A DNA stretch of 64,000 bases from Streptomyces asoensis (GTDB taxonomy: Bacteria > Actinomycetota > Actinomycetes > Streptomycetales > Streptomycetaceae): contig NZ_CP049838.1 of NCBI RefSeq assembly GCF_013085465.1, forward strand, positions 8,556,001 to 8,620,000, read 5' to 3'. The notes under the pieces were generated by a model that saw only the letters and a list, made by a program, of their open reading frames with translations, made no database searches and was not told the origin of the DNA. The position numbers and the translations under genes are program-made. Each line of letters starts with the position of its first letter. Positions within the stretch are counted from its first letter, which is position 1. Of this stretch, positions 26,677-33,737 are shown piece by piece.

Positions 26677-27438
26677 TCACACGCTGTAGCCCCCGTCCAC
26701 CCCCAGGGCCTGGCCCGTGATGAACCCGGCCCGGTCCGAGGCGAGGAAGGACACCGCCTCCGCGATGTCCGCCGCCTCCCCGAACCGGCGCAGCGGGATG
26801 TTCCGCCGGGTGACGGCGAGCGCCTCGTCGTCCAGTTCGCCGGACTCGGTCAGCCGGCCCGCGATGCCGTCGGTGAGCATGCCGGGCGCGACGCAGTTGA
26901 CGCGGACCCCGTAGCGCCCCTCCTCGGCGGCCAGGGCGCGGGCGACCGCCTCGACCGCTCCCTTCGCCCCCGAGGACAGTCCGTCGCGCACCGGGAAGCG
27001 CCGGGTGGCGACGGTGGTGACCGCGACGATGCTGCCTCGGCTCCGGCGCAGGACGGGCAGCGCCGGATGGGCGAGATTGAAGAACGCCACGGCGTCCGCC
27101 TCGAGTTGGGCCCGGTACTCGCCCGGGGTCACCCGGCTCAGATGCCGCATCGGCACATGCGGACCGGCCGCGTACACGAGCGTGTGGATGCCGCCGTACG
27201 CCTCGGCGGTCGCGGTCACCGCCCGGGCCGTCGCCGTCTCGTCGGTCAGGTCCAGGGGGAGCGGCACGAGTCCCTTCGTCTCGTCGGCGAGGGCCTCGGC
27301 CGCCTCCCGCCGGGCCCGGTAGGTGAACACCACCGCGCTGCCGCGTGCCGCCAGCGTCCGTACGGCCGCCGCGCCGATGCCGCCCGTGCCGCCCGCGACG
27401 AACGCCACCCCCGGCCGACCGGAGAAGTCCTCCTCCAT
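26677..27438 (-). CDS. Atypical short-chain dehydrogenase/reductase (enoyl-reductase-like)
   Basis: 253 residues. The Rossmann motif AGGTGGIGAA is at the N-terminus, AAGPHVP follows, and the C-terminus GFITGQALGVDGGYSV is classic for SDRs. The catalytic site is unusual: the normal YxxxK segment reads DGLSSGAKGAVEA, so Lys is present but Tyr is replaced by Ser, and the catalytic Ser strand reads VTTVATRR. FabI-type enzymes move the Tyr, but none stands at K-7 here either. It is upstream of PKS1 on the same strand, so a reducing step on the acyl chain is a fair guess, with altered chemistry. A GGAGG site lies 10 nt before the ATG. Confidence 0.75.
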   Translation of the reverse strand: MEEDFSGRPGVAFVAGGTGGIGAAAVRTLAARGSAVVFTYRARREAAEALADETKGLVPLPLDLTDETATARAVTATAEAYGGIHTLVYAAGPHVPMRHLSRVTPGEYRAQLEADAVAFFNLAHPALPVLRRSRGSIVAVTTVATRRFPVRDGLSSGAKGAVEAVARALAAEEGRYGVRVNCVAPGMLTDGIAGRLTESGELDDEALAVTRRNIPLRRFGEAADIAEAVSFLASDRAGFITGQALGVDGGYSV

Positions 27439-27492
27439 GCCCCACCGTCCTCCCTGTCCCGGCGCCCCGGTGCTCCCGCCCCCGTCTCCCGG

Positions 27493-27576
27493 TCCCGGGG
27501 TCTTGGCGATGACCACCTTCATGACCTCCACCATGTAGCCGTATCCGCCGAAGAGTTGAAGACATCGGTCGACGGC
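27493..27576 (-). pseudogene. Remnant of acyl-CoA dehydrogenase C-terminus
   Basis: One reading frame encodes AVDRCLQLFGGYGYM joined directly to VEVMKVVIAKTPG. The first piece is the conserved LxGGYGY segment of acyl-CoA dehydrogenases and the second their C-terminal end (normally TSEVMK-IIA-SLG). The 20-25 residues that should separate them are missing, and nothing upstream in frame resembles the rest of the enzyme. It is a deletion relic. The frame runs on into the SDR gene, which makes a falsely long ORF. Confidence 0.7.
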
Positions 27577-27590
27577 ACGTCCCGGCCGGA

Positions 27591-27719
27591 TCTCCAGGCC
27601 TCCCGCACGGTCGCCCGGCTCGGTCCCGTCTGTTGGACCGGCTGCCGTTCCGGGGGCAGCGCCAGGCCCTCGCCGAAATCCCCCGACAGGATCCGCTCGC
27701 GCACCTCGGCGGTCGGCAC
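27591..27719 (-). pseudogene. Remnant of GntR/FadR-type regulator DNA-binding domain
   Basis: A frame encodes VRERILSGDFGEGLALPPER and, shortly after, SRATVREAW, the winged-helix signature of GntR/FadR regulators. It has no convincing N-terminal helix start and no effector domain. The similarity stops where the acyl-CoA dehydrogenase relic begins in another frame. The two fragments look like the collapsed remains of a regulator/acyl-CoA dehydrogenase pair. Confidence 0.65.
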
Positions 27720-27883
27720 GTCCGAGCCCTTCGGGGCGGTCGGCGTGCCGAGACGGGGGCGGGGTGCTCGGAGCGAACCGGGCGGCTTCACGGAGGTGTG
27801 CCGAGGGGCCGTATGGGTCCGGGGTGACGGCGTACGGAGTGTTGCCCCGGTGATCGATGTGACAATCAGCCCATAGTGCCCGT

Positions 27884-29086
27884 ATGACGCGTACCCGTAC
27901 GGCGCTGCTGTGTGCCGCCGCTCTCCTCGCCTCCACCCTCCAGACGGCGGCCGCGGCCGCGACCGCGTACCCCGATCACCAGGACCGGGCCTGCGCCGCC
28001 ACCCGGAACCCCCGGGGCCAGGCGCGCGAGGTCCTCGCCCTCGTCCGCGCGGCCCGCAAGGAACTCGGTCTCAAGGCCGCCCTGGTCAAGGTCACGGTCG
28101 GCGGGCGTGAGCTCGTCACCGGCGCGGACGGCGAGTCCCTCACGGATGTGCCCGCCACGCCCGCCGCGCACTTCCGGACCGGCTCGGTCGGCATCGCCTT
28201 CATGGGCACGGTGCTGCTCCAGCTCGTCCAGGAGCACAAGGCGCGCCTCGACGACCCGGTCTCCCGCTGGCTGCCGGACCTGCCGCACGGCGACAAGATC
28301 ACCCTGCGGATGCTCGGCGACTCGACGTCGGGCCTGCACGACTACGTCACCGACCCGCTCTTCCTGAAGAAGCTCTACGCCGACCCCTGGCAGCACTGGA
28401 CCCCCGAGGAGGTCGTCGGGTTCTCCCTCAACCACCCCCTGTGGTACCGGCCGGGCACCAACTGGAGCTACTCGCACGCCAACTTCGTCCTCCTCGGCCG
28501 CGCTCTGGAGGAGATCTCCGACACCCCGCTCGACCGCCTCCTGCGGGAACGCGTCATGAAACCCCTCAAGCTGCGCAACACCCGCAACAACGACACCGCG
28601 CTCATCCAGCCGCCCGTGCTGCACGCCTACGACGACGAGCGCGGCACCTACGAGGAGTCCACCTACTGGAACCCCTCCTGGACCACCGCCCCGGGTGCCG
28701 TCCTGACCCAGGACATCTGCGACCTGGCCCGCTCCGGGCAGGCCATCGGCTCGGGCGAACTGCTCTCGAAGCGCGCGTTCCGCACCCAGCTGGACCCGGG
28801 CACCATCGGCCTCGGGCACCCCACCGCGAACTGCCCCGCCACGGTCTGCCTGCCCATGACCGAGGACTTCCACTTCGGCATCGGCGTCGTCGTCAAGAAC
28901 GGCTGGGTCGTGCAGAACCCGTCCTTCTTCGGCTACGCGGCCGTGATGGCGTACGAGCCGCACCAGCGGCTGTCCATCGCGGTGTCCACGACGGTGGGCC
29001 CGGACGCCCCCGAGGGCAACACCGCCCAGACGATCACCGAGCGGATCGCGGACCTGCTCGCCCCGCAGCACCCGCTGTCCGGCTGA
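27884..29086 (+). CDS. Secreted beta-lactamase-fold serine hydrolase homologue, probably catalytically degenerate
   Basis: 400 residues with a Sec signal peptide (TRTRTALLCAAALLASTLQTAAAAA). The fold of class C beta-lactamase/D-alanyl-D-alanine carboxypeptidase homologues is clear: FRTGSVGIAFMGTVLLQLVQ, then ARLDDPVSRWLPDLPHGDKI and STSGLHDY. The catalytic motifs are altered: SxxK reads SVGI (no Lys), YxN reads YSH, and the late HTG/HGG motif is missing, with NPSFFGYA in its place. It is likely a binding protein or pseudo-enzyme outside the membrane. Its end faces the TetR gene with only 9 nt between. Confidence 0.8.
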   Translation: MTRTRTALLCAAALLASTLQTAAAAATAYPDHQDRACAATRNPRGQAREVLALVRAARKELGLKAALVKVTVGGRELVTGADGESLTDVPATPAAHFRTGSVGIAFMGTVLLQLVQEHKARLDDPVSRWLPDLPHGDKITLRMLGDSTSGLHDYVTDPLFLKKLYADPWQHWTPEEVVGFSLNHPLWYRPGTNWSYSHANFVLLGRALEEISDTPLDRLLRERVMKPLKLRNTRNNDTALIQPPVLHAYDDERGTYEESTYWNPSWTTAPGAVLTQDICDLARSGQAIGSGELLSKRAFRTQLDPGTIGLGHPTANCPATVCLPMTEDFHFGIGVVVKNGWVVQNPSFFGYAAVMAYEPHQRLSIAVSTTVGPDAPEGNTAQTITERIADLLAPQHPLSG

Positions 29087-29095
29087 CCCTCCCGG

Positions 29096-29674
29096 TCAAC
29101 GCCCGGCGCGCACCCCGTCCAGGGCGATGGCCAGGACGCGGTCGCGCTGGGCGTCGTCCGTGAAGGCCGTCGCGGTGATGCCGGCGACCAGCCGCAGCAG
29201 ATCGCCGAAGTCCATGTCCCTGCGGGCCACCCCGGCCCGCTGGGCCCGCTCGAACAGCGGGCCGCCCGCCGTGAACATCGACTCACGGCAGGCCTGGAAG
29301 ATCTCCGACTCGCCCTCCAGCGCCTCGCGCACCGCCCGCTTGGTGACCATGTAGCCGGCGAACCGCTCGAGCCAGGCGGTGAGCGCCTCCCACGGCTCCA
29401 GACCGGCGAACTCCACGGCCGACCGGCACAGCGCGTTGACCTCGTCCGCGTACACGCTCTCGAACAGTGCCCGGCGGGTCGGGAAGTTCCGGTACAGCGT
29501 GCCGATGCCGACGCCCGCGCGCCGGGCGATGTCCTCCAGGGACGCCTCGGAGCCGTGCTCGGTGAACGCCTCGCGCGCGGCGGCCAGCAACGCGTCGTAG
29601 TTGCGGGCCGCGTCCTTACGGACGGGGCGCTGGGCCGCGACGATCTCGCTGACGGGGAACTGCTGAGCCGGCAC
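29096..29674 (-). CDS. TetR-family transcriptional repressor
   Basis: 192 residues from a GTG at 29674 preceded by GGAGG (29681-29685). The N-terminal helix-turn-helix reads SLEDIARRAGVGIGTLYRNFPTRRALFE, a standard TetR DNA-binding domain; the C-terminal half is the ligand/dimer domain. It is divergent from an MFS efflux gene, and the shared intergenic region contains two GGAGG-N4-CCTCC palindromes. It probably represses both genes until a drug or metabolite binds. Confidence 0.9.
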   Translation of the reverse strand: MPAQQFPVSEIVAAQRPVRKDAARNYDALLAAAREAFTEHGSEASLEDIARRAGVGIGTLYRNFPTRRALFESVYADEVNALCRSAVEFAGLEPWEALTAWLERFAGYMVTKRAVREALEGESEIFQACRESMFTAGGPLFERAQRAGVARRDMDFGDLLRLVAGITATAFTDDAQRDRVLAIALDGVRAGR

Positions 29675-29704
29675 TGCTGCCTCCTGGGCGGGACTCGGTT
29701 GAAA

Positions 29705-29744
29705 CGGAGGTAGGCCTCCGCTACAGTGGAGGGGTGCCTCCACT
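29705..29744. promoter_or_regulatory. Twin palindromic operators between TetR and MFS genes
   Basis: CGGAGG-TAGG-CCTCCG occupies 29705-29720, and AGTGGAGG-GGTG-CCTCCACT occupies 29725-29744. Both share the core GGAGG-N4-CCTCC and their centres are 22 bp apart, two helical turns, so two TetR dimers could bind the same DNA face. They sit between the divergent starts at 29674 and 29795. Confidence 0.75.
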
Positions 29745-29794
29745 TTAACAGTCCGAGGCCTCTTCTCCTTTCCGGGTCTTCCGAGAGGCTTGTC

Positions 29795-31225
29795 ATGCCC
29801 CGCAAGTCCACCCGCCTCACCTTCGCGGTCCTCGCGACCGGTGCCGGCGTGTTCTCCATGCTCCAGTCGCTGATAGCGCCGGCCCTGCCGACCGTGCAGC
29901 ACGCGCTGCACACCTCGCAGTCCACCGCGACCTGGGTGATGACCGCGTATCTGCTGTCCGCGTCCGTCTTCACGCCGATCCTCGGCCGGGTCGGCGACCT
30001 GATCGGCAAGAAGCGCACCCTCGTCGGGGTCCTGCTCGCCGTCCTGGCCGGCTGTCTGCTCGCCGCGCTCGCGCCGAACATCGGCGTCCTGATCCTCGCC
30101 CGGGTCGTCCAGGGCATCGGTGGCGCCCTGTTCCCGCTCTCCTTCGGCATCATCAGGGACGAGTTCGCCCCCTCCCGGGTGCCCGGCAGCATCAGCAACC
30201 TGTCCGCCGTGATCGCCGCCGGCGGTGGCGTCGGCATGGTCGCGGCCGGACCGATCGTCTCCGCGCTGGACTACCGCTGGCTGTTCTGGATCCCCGTCGG
30301 CATCGTCGCGGCCGCCACGCTGATCGCCCTGCGCTATGTGCCCGAGTCGCCCGACCGGGCGGAGGGCAAGGTCAGTTGGCTCGGCGCCGTGCTGCTGTCC
30401 GGCTGGCTGGTCGCCCTGCTGCTGCCGCTCAGTCGGGCGGGCAGCTGGGGCTGGGGCTCGGCCCGGGTGATCGGCCTGTTCGCCGTGGCCGTGGCGCTGT
30501 TCGCGCTCTGGCTGTTCACCGAGGCCCGCTCCCGCAGCCCGCTGATCGACCTGCGCATCATGCGACTGCCGGCCGTGTGGACCACCAACCTCGCCGCCCT
30601 GCTGTTCGGCGCGGGCATGTACGCCATCTGGTCCTTCCTGCCCGGGTTCGTCCAGACGCCGAGCACGGCCGGGTACGGCTTCGGCGCGAGCGTCACCGCC
30701 TCAGGGCTCCTCATGCTGCCGATGCTGCTCGCGATGTTCGTCTCCGGTGTGCTCAGCGGCCGCCTCGAGCCCCGCGTGGGCGCCAAGGCGCTGCTCACGA
30801 CCGGCGCCGCACTCGGCGCGCTCGCGCTGGGCTTCCTGGCCCTCTGGCACGACGAGCAGTGGCAGGTCGCCTTCGTGGCAGGCGTGTTCGGCCTCGGCAT
30901 CGGCCTGGCCTTCGCCTCGATGGCCAACCTGATCGTCGGCAGCGTGCCCGCCGGGCAGACCGGCGCCGCCACCGGTATGAACGCCAACATCCGTACCATC
31001 GGCGGGTCCATCGGCGCCGCCGTCACCAGCGTCCTGGTCACCGGCCGCCTCCAGCCGTCGGGTCTGCCCTACGGCTCCGGCTACACCCACGGATTCACCC
31101 TGCTCGCGGTGCTCTGCCTGGGTGCCGCCCTCGCCGCCCTGCTGGTCCCGGTCCGCCGCGCGAGCCGTCTGCCGGGGCCGGTCGCCCACCAGGAGCCGAC
31201 CGCCGCACCCACCCCCGTACGGTAG
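29795..31225 (+). CDS. MFS drug efflux transporter (DHA2-like, 14 TM)
   Basis: 476 residues from the ATG at 29795. The sequence is hydrophobic throughout, with about 13-14 membrane segments. The major-facilitator motif A region is LGRVGDLIGKKRTLV, and the motif C-like GGGVGMVAAGPIVSAL is present. Such proteins use the proton gradient to export drugs or antibiotics. It is divergent from the TetR gene and shares its operators, and is followed by tRNA-Pro. It might export the ansamycin encoded just downstream, but it lacks the CTACC-N8-GGATG box of that cluster, so this is open. Confidence 0.9.
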   Translation: MPRKSTRLTFAVLATGAGVFSMLQSLIAPALPTVQHALHTSQSTATWVMTAYLLSASVFTPILGRVGDLIGKKRTLVGVLLAVLAGCLLAALAPNIGVLILARVVQGIGGALFPLSFGIIRDEFAPSRVPGSISNLSAVIAAGGGVGMVAAGPIVSALDYRWLFWIPVGIVAAATLIALRYVPESPDRAEGKVSWLGAVLLSGWLVALLLPLSRAGSWGWGSARVIGLFAVAVALFALWLFTEARSRSPLIDLRIMRLPAVWTTNLAALLFGAGMYAIWSFLPGFVQTPSTAGYGFGASVTASGLLMLPMLLAMFVSGVLSGRLEPRVGAKALLTTGAALGALALGFLALWHDEQWQVAFVAGVFGLGIGLAFASMANLIVGSVPAGQTGAATGMNANIRTIGGSIGAAVTSVLVTGRLQPSGLPYGSGYTHGFTLLAVLCLGAALAALLVPVRRASRLPGPVAHQEPTAAPTPVR

Positions 31226-31269
31226 GATCTACCTGCGCGTTCCCGCAGCTCACCGCCGCGGGAACGCCT

Positions 31270-31340
<71 letters not shown>

Positions 31341-31343
<3 letters not shown>

Positions 31344-31396
31344 CTCGTGAGAGTCGCAGATGAGGGCCGGTTCTGGAGGCGTCCGAAACCGGCCCT
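31341..31396 (+). terminator. Tandem hairpins after tRNA-Pro
   Basis: CGACTC-GTGA-GAGTCG (31341-31356) overlaps the tRNA 3' end, and AGGGCCGGTT pairs with AACCGGCCCT at 31363-31396. The second is a strong GC-rich terminator-like hairpin that also lies downstream of the convergent HMG-CoA synthase gene. Confidence 0.65.
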
Positions 31397-31472
31397 TGCT
31401 CGATGCGGTCGACACCCGACGTGGCGAAGAAGGCGGCCGGCCACCGCACACCTGCGTGAACAACACCGCGGG

Positions 31473-32657
31473 TCAATGCGTCCAGCGCTTCTCGTAGATG
31501 CGCTTGTGGCCGCGGAGCGCCGCCAGTCGGAAGTGCCCGGTGGTCTGCGACGGAGTGGGGTGGTCGCCGCCGTCGGCCGGGAAGGACCGCCCGTGCAGTT
31601 CGCGGTAGGCGGTGTGGTCGAGCGGTCGGCGCCGGTCGATCGCCTCCTGGTGCGCCGCGGTCCGCAGGTGTTCCCGGTAGCCGGGAACGGTGGTCCCGGC
31701 GAAGAACTCGGCGACGCTGCCGGAGCCGTAGCTGAGAAAGCCGATGGGCCGGCCGGCCAGGTCGTCCGCCTGGTCGAGCAGCGCGGCGAGGCCGAGGTAC
31801 GCCGACGCGGTGTAGCTGTTGCCGATGACCCTGTTGTAGGCCGTGGTTCGCCCGATGGCTCGCTCGAGCCAAGCCTCGTCGGTGTCGTACCCACAGGTGT
31901 TCAGCAGGTGGCGGTGGGCCTTGTAGGCCATCTTCGTGAACGGCTGGTGATAGCAGAACGCGGTGAACTCGTCGAGCGAACGGCCGCCCTGCTCCGTGTA
32001 GTCCTTCCAGGTGCTTTCCACCGCGTGCAGATATGCGGTGATGGACTCCTGTCCGTCGACCAGCGCGGCGTCACGGTAGTTCGGCCGCCAGAAGTCCATG
32101 ACGTCGGCGGTGAACAGGCCCGACGGTTCCTCGATACGGACCAGCGACGGATCCGAGCCGACCAGCATGGCCACCGCCGCCGCGCCCTGGGTCGGCTCAC
32201 CCGGGCTGTCCAGGTCGTACTTGGAGATGTCGCTCGCGATCACGAGGATCCGCTGTACGGGGTCGCGCAGCACGAGGCCGATGGCGAACTGGAGGGCGGC
32301 CGTCGCCCCGTAGCACGCTTGCTTCAGTTCGACGACCCTGGTGGCCGATGGCAGCCCGAGCAGCGAATGGACGTACACACCGGCCGACTTCGCCTGGTCG
32401 ATCGACGATTCCGTCGCGAACACGACCGTACGGATCCGATCGGTGCCGTGCCGGGCGATGATCGGCGCGGCAGCGGCCGCGCCCATGGTCACGATGTCCT
32501 CGTCGGCGGCGGGCACGCTCATCGACTGCTGACCGATGCCCACATGGTATTTGCCGATCTCGGTGCCGTTGTGATCGGCGAGTGCCGTGTGCGGCAGGAC
32601 GAACTCGGTCGTCGCGAAGGACAGATCGTGGATTCCTATGGCGCGGTCGCTGACCAT
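31473..32657 (-). CDS. Hydroxymethylglutaryl-CoA synthase (MvaS/HCS family)
   Basis: 394 residues, normal length. The catalytic triad is intact: Glu83 in FATESSIDQAKS, Cys115 in LKQACYGATAAL and His237 in FCYHQPFTKM. GEPTQGAAAVAM and FLSYGSGSVAEFF also match bacterial MvaS. The family adds acetyl-CoA to a beta-keto thioester, either acetoacetyl-CoA (mevalonate pathway) or an ACP-bound beta-ketone (polyketide beta-branching). No other mevalonate gene, donor ACP, decarboxylating KS or enoyl-CoA hydratase is in the window. It is 38 nt downstream of the thioesterase gene, so it is transcribed from the boxed promoter at 33499-33543 and belongs to the ansamycin regulon. Confidence 0.9.
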   Translation of the reverse strand: MVSDRAIGIHDLSFATTEFVLPHTALADHNGTEIGKYHVGIGQQSMSVPAADEDIVTMGAAAAAPIIARHGTDRIRTVVFATESSIDQAKSAGVYVHSLLGLPSATRVVELKQACYGATAALQFAIGLVLRDPVQRILVIASDISKYDLDSPGEPTQGAAAVAMLVGSDPSLVRIEEPSGLFTADVMDFWRPNYRDAALVDGQESITAYLHAVESTWKDYTEQGGRSLDEFTAFCYHQPFTKMAYKAHRHLLNTCGYDTDEAWLERAIGRTTAYNRVIGNSYTASAYLGLAALLDQADDLAGRPIGFLSYGSGSVAEFFAGTTVPGYREHLRTAAHQEAIDRRRPLDHTAYRELHGRSFPADGGDHPTPSQTTGHFRLAALRGHKRIYEKRWTH

Positions 32658-32695
32658 GCTCTATACACCGACCTCTACTTGTTGAGTGGTCCTTG

Positions 32696-33469
32696 TCAGG
32701 GCCTCGACGACTCGGTGAGTCGGGACAGACGGTCGGTGAGCGCGGTCGTCACCTCTTCGTGCCGGTCCACGAGATAGAAGTGGCTGCCCGGGAAGGTGAG
32801 AGAGTCGAATGCGGCCGTCGTGTGGTTGCGCCAGGCTTCGACGCCCGGGGGCGAGACCTTGGGGTCGGTCAGGCCGTTGAGCGCGGTCACGGGGCATCCC
32901 AGGGGCGGGCCGGGCACGTAGTGGTAGTCCTCCACCATCTGGTAGTCCGCGCGCAGTACCGGCAGGGCGAGCCGCATCAGGTCCTCGTCGGCGAGGACGC
33001 GCGGGTCCGTGCCGCCCAGCCTGCGCATCTGCCGGAGCAGGGTGGCATCGTCCAGCTGTGAGCCGAACTCCCGCCTGTGCAGGGACGGCGCTCCGCGTCC
33101 TGACACGAACAGGGCGACCGGGGGACGGCCCGTGGCTTCCAGCCGGCGGGCCGTCTCGAAGGCCACCATGGCGCCCAGGCTGTGCCCGAAGAGGGCGAAG
33201 GTGCGGTCGGTCCAGGGTGTCAGCTCGGTGACGAGCGCTTCGGCGAGTGCGGTCAGATCCTTCATCGGGGGTTCCGCCCGGCGCTCCAGGCGTCCGGGGT
33301 ACTGCACGGCGAGGACGTCGATGTCCGGGGCCAGCGTTCGGGCCAGGCCGCTCCAGAAGGTCGCCGACCCGCCCGCGTGCGGCAGGCACACCAGCCGGAC
33401 CGGGGCCTCGGGCGCGGGCGCGTACCGCCGTATCCACGGTGAGGTGAGGGGGGGTTCGCGCGTGGGCAT
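32696..33469 (-). CDS. Type II thioesterase (RifR-like)
   Basis: 257 residues. VRLVCLPHAGGSATFW starts the alpha/beta-hydrolase core, the nucleophile Ser97 is in FGHSLGAM, and the catalytic His is in PGSHFYLV. Type II thioesterases remove stalled or wrong acyl groups from PKS carrier domains; RifR does this in the rifamycin cluster. It is divergent from the PKS gene, 268 bp apart, and both have a regulatory box in that gap. HMG-CoA synthase follows in the same operon. Confidence 0.9.
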   Translation of the reverse strand: MPTREPPLTSPWIRRYAPAPEAPVRLVCLPHAGGSATFWSGLARTLAPDIDVLAVQYPGRLERRAEPPMKDLTALAEALVTELTPWTDRTFALFGHSLGAMVAFETARRLEATGRPPVALFVSGRGAPSLHRREFGSQLDDATLLRQMRRLGGTDPRVLADEDLMRLALPVLRADYQMVEDYHYVPGPPLGCPVTALNGLTDPKVSPPGVEAWRNHTTAAFDSLTFPGSHFYLVDRHEEVTTALTDRLSRLTESSRP

Positions 33470-33498
33470 TCCGCTCCTTGGGTTGGTCGTCGCCGCCC

Positions 33499-33543
33499 AC
33501 CGTAGAGACGGCCGGATCCGACGCGCATCCCCCGCCCTGGTAG
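33499..33543 (-). promoter_or_regulatory. LuxR-type box plus -10 for the thioesterase/HMG-CoA synthase operon
   Basis: On the minus strand CTACC-N8-GGATG occupies 33543-33526 (exact). After 21 nt comes TACGGT (33504-33499), a good -10. The box centre falls near -41.5 relative to the expected start at about 33492, 23 nt before the thioesterase ATG. Confidence 0.75.
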
Positions 33544-33568
33544 CGGGCGGTCGGGGCCCGGCGATCTC

Positions 33569-33612
33569 CTACCAGACTGAGGGATGTTCGGTGGCGGGGG
33601 CCGTCCTAGCCT
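33569..33612 (+). promoter_or_regulatory. LuxR-type box plus -10 for the ansamycin PKS operon
   Basis: CTACC-N8-GGATG occupies 33569-33586 (exact). TAGCCT follows at 33607-33612 after 20 nt. Transcription should start near 33619, leaving a leader of about 120 nt before the PKS start. It is back to back with the thioesterase box; CTGGTAG and CTACCAG are mirror images here. Confidence 0.75.
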
Positions 33613-33737
33613 CCAGGAGGACGGAGCCGAAGGGCCGCGCCTGCGCATTTCCTTCGTGCGCCGCGACAACTCGTGAAGGTCGGCGGCACCGCCGCGCCGC
33701 CGGCGGACGAGCCGCTCCGTGAAAGGACGTGCGATCC

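Noticed and set aside
31473..32657. A full HMG-CoA synthase beta-branching cassette
   Set aside because: None of the partner genes (donor ACP, decarboxylating KS, ECH1/ECH2) is in the window, so only the single enzyme is claimed.
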